From assembly GCF_001949125.1 (NCBI RefSeq), contig NZ_MSTI01000102.1:1-64000 (forward strand): a stretch of DNA of 64,000 nt, written 5' to 3'. This DNA comes from Deinococcus marmoris (GTDB lineage Bacteria > Deinococcota > Deinococci > Deinococcales > Deinococcaceae). The position numbers and the translations under genes are program-made. Positions 34,243 through 46,253 of the stretch are shown piece after piece (positions within the stretch are counted from its first letter, which is position 1; every line of letters starts with the position of its first letter). The notes under the pieces were generated by a model. The model was not told the DNA's origin. It saw nothing but the letters and a program-made list of their open reading frames with translations, and ran no database searches.

Positions 34243-35549
34243 TCGTACTCCTCGCTCAGCCGCCGCACGGCGGGCGAATACAGCCACGGCCCCAGCGCGT
34301 CGGATTGCTCCAGACCAGCGGGGGTTAGGGTCAGGATTCCGGTTTGCAGGTGGGCGAGGTCCGTTTCGGGCAGCATTGCGAGCTGTGGAAAGTCGGTCAG
34401 CGCGTCGCTCCCGAACTCCTGACGGTAAGCGCTCAGATTCAGCCCGGAGATATGCAGGAGCGATTGCAGGGCATATCTGCGCTGCCGTTCGTTCTCGCTC
34501 AGATGGATGCCGTGCGTGATCTGGCCGAACGCCCCGGCAGGCTGCTCCACGAAATCCTGAATGATCTCGCGCACGCCCACGCGGCCCACGGCGTATTCGC
34601 TGGAATAGTGCAGATGCCGCGTGTAGGACCGCGCCCCGCAGCCCAGGCCCACCATGCCGTCCAGTTGGCAGGTGTATTCCGGCTCGGATTCCAGCGGCAG
34701 GCTGGCCTTCTGAAAGCGGCGCATGGAGGTCTGCACGTACCCGCGCGATAGCAGGAAATCGCGCCCCAGCCGGTACAGCTCCAGTCGCTCGTCGTCCCAG
34801 GTGCGCCCCAGCCGCCCGATTCCAGTCAGCGGGCGCACATACAGCGGATACAGGAACAGTTCCTCCGGCGTCCACGTCAGCGCTGTTTCTAGCGATTCCA
34901 GCCACGTCTGCGGCGTCTGGTGCGCCAGTCCGTAGATCAGATCGATGTTCAGCCCCGGCAGCCTGGCAGCGCGGATGTTGTCCAGTGCGGCGAAGACCTC
35001 TGCATTGCTCTGCGCGCGGCCCACGCCCCGGACCTCAGATTCCAGAAAGCTCTGAATGCCGATGCTGACGCGGGACACACCCCGTTCGGCCAGCACGCGC
35101 AATCGCTCCGGCGTGGCGGTGGCCGGGGAGGTTTCCACGCTGGCAGGGAGTTGGGCTACGCCGAAATGCGTGTCCAGCAGGTTAAACACCCGTTCCAGCT
35201 CCCCTGCTTCCAGATAGGTGGGCGTGCCGCCGCCGATGGCGAGGCGCGAGAAGGTGGCCCCGTCCAGCGCGTCCCGCACCACTTCCATCTGCCGTTCCAG
35301 CGCGTCCAGATAGGCCCGTTCCAGGCTGACCGGGGCGTTGGCGACGGTGAAGAGGTTGCAAAAGCCGCAGCGCATCTCGCAGAAGGGAATGTGTAGATAC
35401 AGGAACAGGTTTTGGCGGTTCTCGGCGGCCCAGGCGTCGCGCAGCGGTACGGGTTCGGTCAGCGGGCGATATGCTGTTTTGTGCGGATAGCCGTAGGTAT
35501 AGCTCTGGTACGGGCCGCCGCTCAGCAGCTCAGGGAGGGTGGCGGTCAT
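34233..35549 (-). CDS. STM4012-family radical SAM protein (HemN-like)
   Basis: A 438-residue radical SAM protein of the coproporphyrinogen dehydrogenase-like group. Motif CEMRCGFC (C57, C61, C64) binds the 4Fe-4S cluster; GGGTPTYLE and SIGIQSFLESEVR are HemN-type segments, and a winged-helix-like C-terminal domain follows. The family name comes from Salmonella STM4012; the reaction is not known. The start overlaps the STM4013-type stop (ATGA). Confidence 0.87.
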   Translation of the reverse strand: MTATLPELLSGGPYQSYTYGYPHKTAYRPLTEPVPLRDAWAAENRQNLFLYLHIPFCEMRCGFCNLFTVANAPVSLERAYLDALERQMEVVRDALDGATFSRLAIGGGTPTYLEAGELERVFNLLDTHFGVAQLPASVETSPATATPERLRVLAERGVSRVSIGIQSFLESEVRGVGRAQSNAEVFAALDNIRAARLPGLNIDLIYGLAHQTPQTWLESLETALTWTPEELFLYPLYVRPLTGIGRLGRTWDDERLELYRLGRDFLLSRGYVQTSMRRFQKASLPLESEPEYTCQLDGMVGLGCGARSYTRHLHYSSEYAVGRVGVREIIQDFVEQPAGAFGQITHGIHLSENERQRRYALQSLLHISGLNLSAYRQEFGSDALTDFPQLAMLPETDLAHLQTGILTLTPAGLEQSDALGPWLYSPAVRRLSEEYEWS

Positions 35550-36355
35550 GCCCCAGTTTCCCCCAAAACCAGTTCCGCGTATGGCACCGTCCACACCAGC
35601 GGATGCGCGAGGCGGTGGCCGTGGTAGCCGTCCTCGCCAAAACAGGTGCCGTGATCGGCGCAGATGATCAGCAAAGTAGTGCCGCGTGCGCGCAGGGCGT
35701 CCAGCAGAACGGGAAGGGCCGCGTCTACCGTTCGCAGCGCCGCCCGTTGTGTTTCCGGCGAATCCTGCCGCGCGCCCGGCACATAGAAATGCGTGGGCGT
35801 GTGGGTCGCCGCCACGTTCAGCAGCAGAAAGGCTCTTTGCTCGAATGGAACGGCGCGCAATGCCTCCGCCGCCACGCGCGTCTGCACGTCCGCCGAATCC
35901 GGGTTTTTCACGCCGCTGGCCGGGGACCAGTGCGCCTCCGCGAACAGGGAAGGCAGCGCACTGCCCAGCGCCGAGCGCCCGTTGAAGAAGCCCACGCCGC
36001 CCACGCAGACGGTGTGATACCCGCGTGCGGCCAGGGCGGCAGGCAACGTCGCTTCCTCGAAGGTCAGGGTCTGCGGCGAGGTGCTGCGGCTGCCCTCGAA
36101 GGCGGCGGCAAACAGACGCGGATGCCGTCCCGGACGCGCGGGCGTGGGCAGAAAGCCCGATAGGAAGGCTTGGTGCGCGGCGTAGGTGAAGCTGCCAGGG
36201 GTGTGCCTCTTCTCCCACACGCCGCCGGGCAGCAGGGCGGCCAGATTCGGAGTCTCGCCCGCCTCCAGCGCGGCCACGGCCACGTCGTAACGCAGGCTGT
36301 CCAACGTGATCAGGGCCACGTCGCAGCGTCCGATCAGCTCACGCGCGTCGAGCAT
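35546..36355 (-). CDS. STM4013/SEN3800-family hydrolase (alkaline phosphatase fold)
   Basis: A 269-residue protein of the alkaline phosphatase/sulfatase superfamily. The metal site and nucleophile are in LITLDSLRYD (D19, S20), further ligands in ATHTPTHFY and ADHGTCFGEDGYHGH. It would cleave or transfer a phosphate, sulfate or phospho-alcohol. The ATG at 36355 overlaps the upstream gene by 17 bases. Confidence 0.85.
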   Translation of the reverse strand: MLDARELIGRCDVALITLDSLRYDVAVAALEAGETPNLAALLPGGVWEKRHTPGSFTYAAHQAFLSGFLPTPARPGRHPRLFAAAFEGSRSTSPQTLTFEEATLPAALAARGYHTVCVGGVGFFNGRSALGSALPSLFAEAHWSPASGVKNPDSADVQTRVAAEALRAVPFEQRAFLLLNVAATHTPTHFYVPGARQDSPETQRAALRTVDAALPVLLDALRARGTTLLIICADHGTCFGEDGYHGHRLAHPLVWTVPYAELVLGETGA

Positions 36356-37466
36356 TCCGCACCTCCAGCGCCAGCAACTCCGCCGCGTAGGTGTCCTGTC
36401 CGTCCACCAGCACGCCCCGGTGGTAGTCGCCAAACGCGTTCACTTCCAGCACCGCCTGACGTTTCCACCCTGGCGTCAGCAGCAGGTCCACGCCGCCGTA
36501 GAGTGCGCCGGGGAAGGCGGCGAGGGCGGCCTCGGCGGTGCGGCCCACCTCTGCCCAGCGTTCCGCGCCCAGCTCAGCTTTCAGCGCCTCAATGTCGCCC
36601 CGCTCATTGCCCAGGTGCAGGTTGGTGATCGGCCCGCGCGACGTTCGCACCAGCGCGTGCTGCGCCCGCCCGCCGATGACCACCACGCGCAGATCGATGG
36701 TGCCGCCGCCGAAACTGGCCTTGGGGAGCCAGCGTTCGACATGCAGGCGGTGCGGGGCCAGCGCGTCGATCAGCGCCCCAACCTCTGCCCAGTCCTCCAG
36801 CTTGATCAGCCGCCGTGAATTGAACAGCCGCCTGCCCTCCTGACGAACGGTGGTCACGGCGCTGACCCGTTGCCCGGCCCATTGCAAAGCGACGATGCCC
36901 GAACCGCTGGAGCCGTAGGCCAGCTTGACGAACAGCCGTGACCAGCCGCGTTCCCGCGCCGCGTGCATCAGCCCGTCGAACGATTGAATGTCCGGCAGCG
37001 CGTCTGGCACTGGCACGCCTGCCGCCTGTAAAAGCGCGTGGGTGGCGGGTTTGTCGAACATGCTCAGGATGTGATCGGTGGTTTGCATCCGGGTGTGGGG
37101 CGGGGCGTGTCGTAACTGAGCATCCAACTCCCGCAAAACCTGGCTGAAGCCCGCGTACCATGCCCGCGACGGCGCGAGTTCGCCTGCCTCAAGGTCCACG
37201 GGTTGCCCGCCGCCCAGTCCGATCAGCGCCAGCTCGGTCTGAATGTCCTCGCCCGGCGACTCGAAGCGCACGACGCTGCCGGGGCGCACCTCCGCCGCCA
37301 GATGGACCCGGCCTGTCATCAAATCCAGATACGACACCACCCGCGCTGGGGGCCAGTCCAGGCTTTCCAGCGTGGTCCCGAAAGCGCGGGCGCGTCGGCC
37401 ATCGGGCGGGGCGATCAGCAGCACATCGCGGGGCGGCAGTTCGGTTGAAAGGTGTGCCGGGTTCAT
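36339..37466 (-). CDS. STM4014-family ATP-grasp protein
   Basis: A 375-residue protein with an ATP-grasp fold: nucleotide-binding segments around RLFVKLAYGSSGSGI (residues about 175-190), GGGTIDLRVVVIGG and the metal-binding VLEVNAFGDYH near the C-terminus. Such enzymes join a carboxylate to an amine or thiol using ATP. The substrate is unknown, but pairing with two radical SAM proteins suggests a modified small molecule or peptide. The start overlaps the STM4015-type stop (ATGA). Confidence 0.82.
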   Translation of the reverse strand: MNPAHLSTELPPRDVLLIAPPDGRRARAFGTTLESLDWPPARVVSYLDLMTGRVHLAAEVRPGSVVRFESPGEDIQTELALIGLGGGQPVDLEAGELAPSRAWYAGFSQVLRELDAQLRHAPPHTRMQTTDHILSMFDKPATHALLQAAGVPVPDALPDIQSFDGLMHAARERGWSRLFVKLAYGSSGSGIVALQWAGQRVSAVTTVRQEGRRLFNSRRLIKLEDWAEVGALIDALAPHRLHVERWLPKASFGGGTIDLRVVVIGGRAQHALVRTSRGPITNLHLGNERGDIEALKAELGAERWAEVGRTAEAALAAFPGALYGGVDLLLTPGWKRQAVLEVNAFGDYHRGVLVDGQDTYAAELLALEVRNARRA

Positions 37467-38380
37467 TCCCCCAGAGCCACGAACCGCCAGTCGTCCTCGT
37501 CGTCCTGATGATCGGAGGTGTCCACCTCGATGGGCAGCGCGCCGAGCTTTTCCATCATCTCCTCGGTGCAGAAGTGGTGGGTGAGGACCAGTTTCTTCAG
37601 GGTTTTGACGCGTTCGCTGTCCAGCAACGCCGCCGCGCCCTCGTCTGTCAGGGTGCCCAGCGACAGGTCCAGCACGGCCAGTTGGTCCAGGATTGGCGCG
37701 TGGGCGAACATCTGCGCGATCTCGTCCTGATGTTCGCTGTTCTTGACCCCCAGGTATTTCAGGGCCGGAAAGCGCGAGCCGTCCAGCAGCGGCGTCAGAT
37801 CGTCGGCGGCACTGGTCGCCCCGTAGTCCTCGGTGCCCAGATACAGTTCCAGATGTTCCAGCCGGGGCAGGTCGGCAGTGACCACCTCGCGCACCACCTC
37901 GGCGCTCAGGCCGCCCGCCTGGACGATCAGTTCGCGCAGCTCTGGCAGTTTAATCTGGCCCAGGCTCAGGCCGTTGCCGCCGCGCACGCCCAGGTGCGTC
38001 AATTGCGGGTAGGCGGCCAGGATGGGGGAGAGATCGCCCTGCGTGATCCACGACACCTCGTTTTCCTCGTAAGTGATGTCTCCGATAAACAGAACCCTGA
38101 TGTTGGAAAGCTGCGTATGGGCGGCCACCAATGCCTCAATGACCTCGTCGGGCACACCGTCCATACTTTCATCGGTCCACAGCCCCACCACGAAGCCCTG
38201 GCTGGCCTCCACCCCTGGCAGCGCCAGAAACGCCCGGAACTTGTCGGTCCAGCCCGTCTTGTCGTCGTAATCCACGGCAACGCGGTGGATAGTGGTCCCC
38301 GTGTCGCCCAGCGGCTGCCCCGGCTCCCACTGTTTTACCTGAAAGCCGCCAAATTCCGTCAGATGCTCACCGATGGTCAT
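37463..38380 (-). CDS. STM4015-family leucine-rich repeat protein
   Basis: A 305-residue acidic protein. The central part has leucine-rich-repeat strands (LTHLGVRGGNGLSLG, LPRLEHLELYLG, FPALKYLGVKNS, LAVLDLSLGTLTDEGAAALLDS), as in the STM4015 family. It probably serves as a binding or scaffold subunit for the operon's enzymes. First gene of the five-gene operon; a TAAACT box is 5 bases before its ATG, so the operon transcript is probably leaderless. Confidence 0.82.
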   Translation of the reverse strand: MTIGEHLTEFGGFQVKQWEPGQPLGDTGTTIHRVAVDYDDKTGWTDKFRAFLALPGVEASQGFVVGLWTDESMDGVPDEVIEALVAAHTQLSNIRVLFIGDITYEENEVSWITQGDLSPILAAYPQLTHLGVRGGNGLSLGQIKLPELRELIVQAGGLSAEVVREVVTADLPRLEHLELYLGTEDYGATSAADDLTPLLDGSRFPALKYLGVKNSEHQDEIAQMFAHAPILDQLAVLDLSLGTLTDEGAAALLDSERVKTLKKLVLTHHFCTEEMMEKLGALPIEVDTSDHQDDEDDWRFVALGE

Positions 38381-38385
38381 GCGCC

Positions 38386-38391
38386 AGTTTA
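38386..38391 (-). promoter_or_regulatory. Leaderless -10 box of the STM4015-4011-type operon
   Basis: TAAACT on the minus strand ends 5 bases before the ATG at 38380. Confidence 0.45.
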
Positions 38392-38469
38392 AGCTGTGCG
38401 GAGTTCATGACGAGTCTGGGCGTGGCAAGCTCGGTCATCTTTACGGTCATCTGACCCCGCGCACAGGCG

Positions 38470-38475
38470 TACCCT
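38470..38475 (+). promoter_or_regulatory. Leaderless -10 box TACCCT
   Basis: TACCCT ends 6 bases before the ATG at 38482. Confidence 0.5.
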
Positions 38476-38481
38476 GACTCC

Positions 38482-40320
38482 ATGTTCTCGCGCCCTGGCC
38501 GTCCCGCTTCCACCCTTGACCCCGATGCGCCCAGAGTCAAACGCGATCCCCGGCAACTCATCCGGCTGCTGGCCTACGCCAAACCGTACCGGGTCATCTT
38601 CATTCTGGGCGCGCTGGCCACCCTGGTCTCCAGCGGCCTGAATCTGGTCTTTCCGCTGCTGTTCGGGCGGCTGATCGACGCCTCGTTCCTGAAGGTGGGC
38701 AGCACCGACACCGGGCCGCTGGACCGCACCGTGCTGCTGCTGCTGGGTATCTTCGCGCTGTCGTCGCTGTTCGGGGCGGCGCAGTCGTACCTGCTCTCGC
38801 GGGTGGGGGCGGGCGTGGTGGCGGACCTGCGGCGTTCGCTGTTCTCGCACCTGCTCACGCTGTCGCCGCGCTTTTTCGGGGACCACAAGACCGGGGACCT
38901 GACCAGCCGCCTGACCGCCGACGTGGGCACCGTGCAGACCGTGACCAGCACGGCGCTGGCGCAACTGGCCGCGCAGTCGGTCAGCCTGATCGGGGCCGTG
39001 ATCCTGCTGATCCTGACCAGTTTCAAACTGAGCCTGCTGACCCTGGCCGTAATTCCGCTGATCATCGGGACCGCTGTGTTCATCGGGCGGCGCATCCGCA
39101 AGGTCAGCCGCGAGGTACAGGACGCCGTGGCCGCCGCCAACGCCGACGCCGAGGAAGCCATCAGCGGCGTGCGCGTGGTCCAGAGTTTCACCGCCGAAAA
39201 TGTGGAGAGAGGCCGCTACGGGCGGGGCATCGCCCTCAGCTTTCTGGCCGCGCTGCGCCGCGCCCGTCTTCAGGCGCTGATGAGCGGCGTGCTGAGCTTC
39301 CTGACCTTCGGGGCGCTGGCCGTGGTGCTGTGGTACGGCGGGCGGCAGGTCATGGCGGGCAGCCTGACCCCCGGCAGTCTGGTCACGTTCCTGATCTACG
39401 CCCTTCAGGTGGGCGGCACGGTGGCCGGGCTGACCGGCATCTTCAACCAGTTTCAGGAGGCGCTGGGCGCGTCCAGCCGCATCTTCGAGCTGATGGACGA
39501 GCGCACCGATCTGCCCGCGCCCGCCCAACCGTTGCCCCTGGCTCGCGCTGAGGGCCGCGTGGAATTCCGCGACGTGAGCTTTACTTATGACGGCCAGTCC
39601 GCCTTTGAGGGTGCGGCCATCCTGCGCCACATCAATGTGGACGTTCCCGCCGGGCAGGTTGTCGCACTCGTTGGCCCCAGCGGGGCGGGCAAGACCACCT
39701 TCGTCAACCTGATTCCACGCTTCTGGGACGTGACTGGCGGCTCCCTGCGCGTGGACGGCCAGGACATCCGTGAGTACCCGCTGGAGGACCTGCGCGCCCA
39801 GGTGGGTCTGGTGCCGCAGGAGACGCTGCTGTTCTCCGGCAGCGTGCGCGAGAACATCCTGTATGGTCGCCCCGACGCCACGCCGCAGGAAGTCGAGGCC
39901 GCCGCGAAAGCGGCCAACGCCGACGACTTCATCCGCGCCTTTGAACACGGCTATGAAACGGTGGTGGGCGAGCGCGGCGTCAAGCTGTCGGGCGGTCAGC
40001 GCCAGCGCGTCGCCATCGCCCGCGCGATCCTCAAAGACCCGCGCATCCTGATTCTGGACGAGGCCACCAGCGCCCTGGACAACGAATCCGAATATCTGGT
40101 GCAGGCCGCGCTGGAACGCCTGATGCTGCGCCGCACCACCTTCGTGATCGCCCACCGCCTGTCTACCATCCGCAACGCGGACCGCATTCTGGTCATGAAC
40201 TCCGGCGAAGTGATCGAGGACGGCACGCACGCCGAACTGCTGGCCCAGGGAGGCCTGTACCGTGACCTGTACGAACTGCAATTCCGCCAGGAGCAGGAAG
40301 CGCAGGCGGAACTGGTCTGA
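38482..40320 (+). CDS. ABC exporter, fused permease and ATPase (MsbA-like)
   Basis: A 612-residue half-transporter that works as a homodimer. Six transmembrane helices lie in residues about 25-340, then an ATPase domain with Walker A GPSGAGKTT, signature LSGGQRQR and Walker B ILILDEATSALD, all canonical. Family members export lipids, peptides or drugs; the cargo cannot be told here. It is divergent from the STM4015-type operon and followed by tRNA-Asn. Confidence 0.9.
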   Translation: MFSRPGRPASTLDPDAPRVKRDPRQLIRLLAYAKPYRVIFILGALATLVSSGLNLVFPLLFGRLIDASFLKVGSTDTGPLDRTVLLLLGIFALSSLFGAAQSYLLSRVGAGVVADLRRSLFSHLLTLSPRFFGDHKTGDLTSRLTADVGTVQTVTSTALAQLAAQSVSLIGAVILLILTSFKLSLLTLAVIPLIIGTAVFIGRRIRKVSREVQDAVAAANADAEEAISGVRVVQSFTAENVERGRYGRGIALSFLAALRRARLQALMSGVLSFLTFGALAVVLWYGGRQVMAGSLTPGSLVTFLIYALQVGGTVAGLTGIFNQFQEALGASSRIFELMDERTDLPAPAQPLPLARAEGRVEFRDVSFTYDGQSAFEGAAILRHINVDVPAGQVVALVGPSGAGKTTFVNLIPRFWDVTGGSLRVDGQDIREYPLEDLRAQVGLVPQETLLFSGSVRENILYGRPDATPQEVEAAAKAANADDFIRAFEHGYETVVGERGVKLSGGQRQRVAIARAILKDPRILILDEATSALDNESEYLVQAALERLMLRRTTFVIAHRLSTIRNADRILVMNSGEVIEDGTHAELLAQGGLYRDLYELQFRQEQEAQAELV

Positions 40321-40357
40321 GGTGGGGCGGCTCTGGCCTACGCCGTTTGGCTGGGGC

Positions 40358-40386
40358 TTGCGTGTTCTGGGGGGGGATGGTACTAT
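40358..40386 (+). promoter_or_regulatory. Promoter of tRNA-Asn, TTGCGT-17-TACTAT
   Basis: TTGCGT (40358-40363) and TACTAT (40381-40386) with a 17-base spacer containing an 8-G run. It lies 46 bases before the mature tRNA. Confidence 0.65.
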
Positions 40387-40432
40387 CCTTTTCGCGCCGG
40401 AAACGGCCCGCCACCGCGAGAAGGACCCCTGT

Positions 40433-40507
40433 TCGGCAGTAGCTCAGTGGCAGAGCGTTCGACTGTTAATCGAATGGTCGTAGGTTCGACCCCTACCTGC
40501 CGAGCCA
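40433..40507 (+). tRNA. tRNA-Asn (anticodon GTT), CCA encoded
   Basis: A 75-base cloverleaf: acceptor TCGGCAG/CTGCCGA, D stem GCTC/GAGC, anticodon stem TTCGA/TCGAA with loop CTGTTAA (anticodon GTT), T stem GTAGG/CCTAC with TTCGACC, discriminator G and a genomically encoded CCA. Confidence 0.97.
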
Positions 40508-40516
40508 CAAGAAAAG

Positions 40517-40541
40517 CCCCCGCTTAAGTGCGGGGGTTTTT
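40517..40541 (+). terminator. Rho-independent terminator after tRNA-Asn
   Basis: CCCCCGC (40517-40523), loop TTAAGT, GCGGGGG (40530-40536), then five T residues. Confidence 0.9.
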
Positions 40542-40569
40542 GCTGTGCGGGTTGTCTTGAGAACAGGGT

Positions 40570-41301
40570 TTAGCGGCCCTGATACTCGGACAGGTTCTTC
40601 CAGGGTTCCAAGATATTTGCGCCGAGCGACTGCGCGGAGGTCGATGTTCCTCCACTGGACTTGATCCAGGACGTGTAATCCGTCGCCAGCGGTGCGGGCA
40701 TGGTGGCCAGCGCGTAGGTGGTCTTCCTGGTCTTGGTGTTGACCTGTGTGTCGAAGACGTTCCAGCCACGCTTCAGGACCACATTGGCCGTCACGTCGTC
40801 CAGGCCGACACAATTGCCCGTGAAAGTGAATGAAGAGTCGACCTCGGAAAAGACCCAGGACTTGTAACTGTAGATGTCCGGGTTGGTGTTGACCGGGGAG
40901 ATGAGGGTGGCGTTATTGTCTGTGAGTAGCTTGTTGATTGGCCGGACCCGCAGTGCGGCGGACGCGTCGGTGGTCACCTTGTCGCACAGGCCGAACAGAT
41001 CTGTCGCTTTGATCAGGCTGTCCTGATAGGTCGTCTTCATGGCCTGCGCGTCTGGCAGGGGCAGATCAAATTTTCCCTCTGCACTGACCCCTGTGGACAG
41101 GGCCGGTTCCTCGGCGCGGACCCTGGCGGTGAGATTGGGGATGATCTGCCCCTTGATCAGCCCCATCTGCTCGGTGGGGGGCTTGGGATCGGGTTCAGGC
41201 GTGGTGCCGCCCCCGCCCCCACAGGCACTCAGCACCAGGCTGAGGCCGACAACAGCGGCGAAAGTAGCGGCGGGCCGTTTCAGATTATTTTGATTGAACA
41301 T
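40570..41301 (-). CDS. Hypothetical lipoprotein
   Basis: A 243-residue exported protein. The signal peptide ends in a lipobox (LVLSACGGGGG), followed by a Pro/Thr/Glu linker and a domain with DLFGLCDKVTTD and FTFTGNCVGLDDV cysteines that could form a disulfide. I do not recognise the family. ATG 41301 begins the signal peptide; an in-frame start 87 bases upstream is unlikely. Confidence 0.7.
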   Translation of the reverse strand: MFNQNNLKRPAATFAAVVGLSLVLSACGGGGGTTPEPDPKPPTEQMGLIKGQIIPNLTARVRAEEPALSTGVSAEGKFDLPLPDAQAMKTTYQDSLIKATDLFGLCDKVTTDASAALRVRPINKLLTDNNATLISPVNTNPDIYSYKSWVFSEVDSSFTFTGNCVGLDDVTANVVLKRGWNVFDTQVNTKTRKTTYALATMPAPLATDYTSWIKSSGGTSTSAQSLGANILEPWKNLSEYQGR

Positions 41302-41412
41302 GCCTACACCCTGACAGCCGCCCGCCCGAATGGAGTCCCGCTTGCATTCAGGCAGGGCGTGCGTTTTTCTCACTGTTGGATCAGGCAATGGGGGGGGATC
41401 CCCCCTGCCTCC

Positions 41413-44337
<2,925 letters not shown>

Positions 44338-44344
44338 GAACGAA

Positions 44345-44350
44345 AGTTTA
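44345..44350 (-). promoter_or_regulatory. Leaderless -10 box TAAACT
   Basis: TAAACT on the minus strand ends 7 bases before the ATG at 44337. Confidence 0.5.
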
Positions 44351-44418
44351 GAGCATGAGGTGAAAAAGACCGTGCCCGGAACGCCGAAGTGACTCAGAGA
44401 GTCGGGTGCGTACTGCCC

Positions 44419-45222
44419 TTAAATCTGCACCAAGCGGGGCTGAAGCTTCAGGCCCAGCCGCTCCAATGTGGCCTGAAATTCATGGAAGGGATGCTGCGGG
44501 CTTTCCGTGACCAGCGTGATGAGCTTTCCGCTGCCAGACGTGGTAAATGGCGCGAACCCGACGATGACTTCATCCGCCGGATCGAAGAGTTGGAGGCCCG
44601 AATCGGCCTGCCCGAAGAACTGGCTCAGCCAGGGTAGATGCGTGCTGGACAGGGTGAGGCCCGCCAGTCGCGGATGCTGCCGCTGGAGCCTTTCGACAAA
44701 GGTAGAAACTGCCCGCTGTGTCGTGGCCGGATCGCTCAGAAAGGCTCCGGTCTCTACCAGATCGATCAGCTCGCCAGCTTCCTCGAAGACAAATCGCTCT
44801 CTGTGCCTGCCCGCCTCGCCAGCGACATATTCCCGCAGCGCGGCACTGTTCGTCAGCACCCTGGCCCCGATCACGGCCACCATCCCATCAGGCGGGACGT
44901 TTTCAAGGGCGGCCCGGATGGGCGGATAGACGCCCAGAATAGGGATATTCAACAGGGGAAGAAGGCGGGGCAACACCGTGACGCTGGGGGCGTTCGAGGC
45001 CACGATGATGGACCCGACGCCCCGGCCAGTCAGAAAGTTCAGCGCCGCGAGAATGCTGCCTTCCAGCTCGCCCTCACTCTTTGCGCCGTAGGGAAAGCTG
45101 GCCCGGTCCGCCAGATACACGATGTCCTGATCGGGGTAGGCCGCCCTGACTTTCCGCACGATGTCGTAGCTGCCAATTCCGGCGTCGAAGATGCCCACGG
45201 GTTGTTTCAGGGGTTCACGCAT
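44419..45222 (-). CDS. Glutamate racemase (MurI) homologue lacking both catalytic cysteines
   Basis: A 267-residue member of the Asp/Glu racemase superfamily. The framework of MurI is clear: GIFDAGIG (usually FDSGVGG), YLADRASFPYGAKSE, IIVASNAPS and LTLSSTHLPW. The two cysteines that do racemase chemistry (normally in IACNTA and LGCTHFP) are Ser76 and Ser193 here, and the usual GVIEP is GVYPP. A normal cofactor-independent racemase is therefore unlikely; it may be a regulator, a different isomerase or an inactive relative. An M15 peptidase gene lies upstream on the same strand. Confidence 0.8.
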   Translation of the reverse strand: MREPLKQPVGIFDAGIGSYDIVRKVRAAYPDQDIVYLADRASFPYGAKSEGELEGSILAALNFLTGRGVGSIIVASNAPSVTVLPRLLPLLNIPILGVYPPIRAALENVPPDGMVAVIGARVLTNSAALREYVAGEAGRHRERFVFEEAGELIDLVETGAFLSDPATTQRAVSTFVERLQRQHPRLAGLTLSSTHLPWLSQFFGQADSGLQLFDPADEVIVGFAPFTTSGSGKLITLVTESPQHPFHEFQATLERLGLKLQPRLVQI

Positions 45223-45356
45223 GTTTGCCTTCTGGTGCTGGCCCGGAAATAACTGAGATTGGAGGCTCCAACGATTTTGCCAGAGCGTGCCTCGACACCG
45301 CCGTCGCGGATTTTGGGCTGCGAAATGAGCCGGGGTTGAGACCCGCCCGCACAAAT

Positions 45357-46160
45357 CTATTTTTTCATACAGGCGGTCTGGTTGGTCAACTCCGGGCGAT
45401 ACTCGAAATGCATGGTGTCGTAGTGGTACCAGCGCCCTCCCCAGATCCAGCCGTGCCGCTCAAAAATGTTGACCAGGGCGGCAGGGATCTGGTTGCGGTA
45501 GCGAATGCCGCGCTGCCCCTCGGCGTAGCCGTCCCACTGCCAGTAGGCAGAAAGTTTGATGTTCAGATCAATGGCGGCCCCGAAGGAATGCACGCTCAGC
45601 CGGGGCGTTCCGGCCACCGTGCGCCACAGGAAAGTGCCTGCGCTGGGCCGGACATACGGCAGCAATTTTGGCTGGGTTGCCAGTTCCCGCGCAATTGCTT
45701 GCAGCGAAGCGGCCACCCCATTGACCCGCGTGACCTGAACCGTCTGGCCGAACCAATTGACTGCCTCAAGATTCTGACGGACCCCGGCGGCACTTTCCCC
45801 GTACATCTTCTTGAACAGCGGCTCGAATCTGGCCCGGCCCGGATCGAAGTCATAGGCTGGAACCGCCAGAGGCTGACAGGCTGGATAGGGCGTTGCCAAC
45901 TGATCGAGCAATCCAGGCTGATTGAGCCGGGCCACGTAAGAAGCTGCCCCGGACGCGGTCATCGGCATGAGGGTGCCGTCCCTCCACAGCAATTGATCGC
46001 CCCTGACACCTGCCAGAAATGCGGGATAGGCCTGAACCAGCCGCACGAGCTGCTGCTTCTGTGGTCCAGTTAAAGCGGAAGTGGCACCCAGACCGAACAG
46101 CGCGAGGAGCGCGGTCAGCTTCACGGCGTTCAACCGCTGGTCCAGGAAGTCACGCCCCAT
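45357..46160 (-). CDS. M15-type zinc peptidase (VanY/peptidoglycan L-Ala-D-Glu or D,D-carboxypeptidase-like)
   Basis: A 267-residue exported protein with an N-terminal signal sequence (about 10-30). The M15 zinc site is visible: LSVHSFGAAIDLN (H191, D198) and YDTMHFEY (H251). Members cut peptide bonds in peptidoglycan. It runs in the same direction as the racemase homologue 134 bases downstream, so both may concern the cell wall. Confidence 0.8.
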   Translation of the reverse strand: MGRDFLDQRLNAVKLTALLALFGLGATSALTGPQKQQLVRLVQAYPAFLAGVRGDQLLWRDGTLMPMTASGAASYVARLNQPGLLDQLATPYPACQPLAVPAYDFDPGRARFEPLFKKMYGESAAGVRQNLEAVNWFGQTVQVTRVNGVAASLQAIARELATQPKLLPYVRPSAGTFLWRTVAGTPRLSVHSFGAAIDLNIKLSAYWQWDGYAEGQRGIRYRNQIPAALVNIFERHGWIWGGRWYHYDTMHFEYRPELTNQTACMKK

Positions 46161-46240
46161 GCTAGCGATTCGGGCGGATGCCCCACCCCCGCCCCCCGGT
46201 AAATCACCGCAAACTCACGGGACTGACACGGCGCGGCGGG

Positions 46241-46246
46241 TAGACT
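46241..46246 (+). promoter_or_regulatory. Leaderless -10 box TAGACT
   Basis: TAGACT ends 7 bases before the ATG at 46254. Confidence 0.5.
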
Positions 46247-46253
46247 GAGAGAC

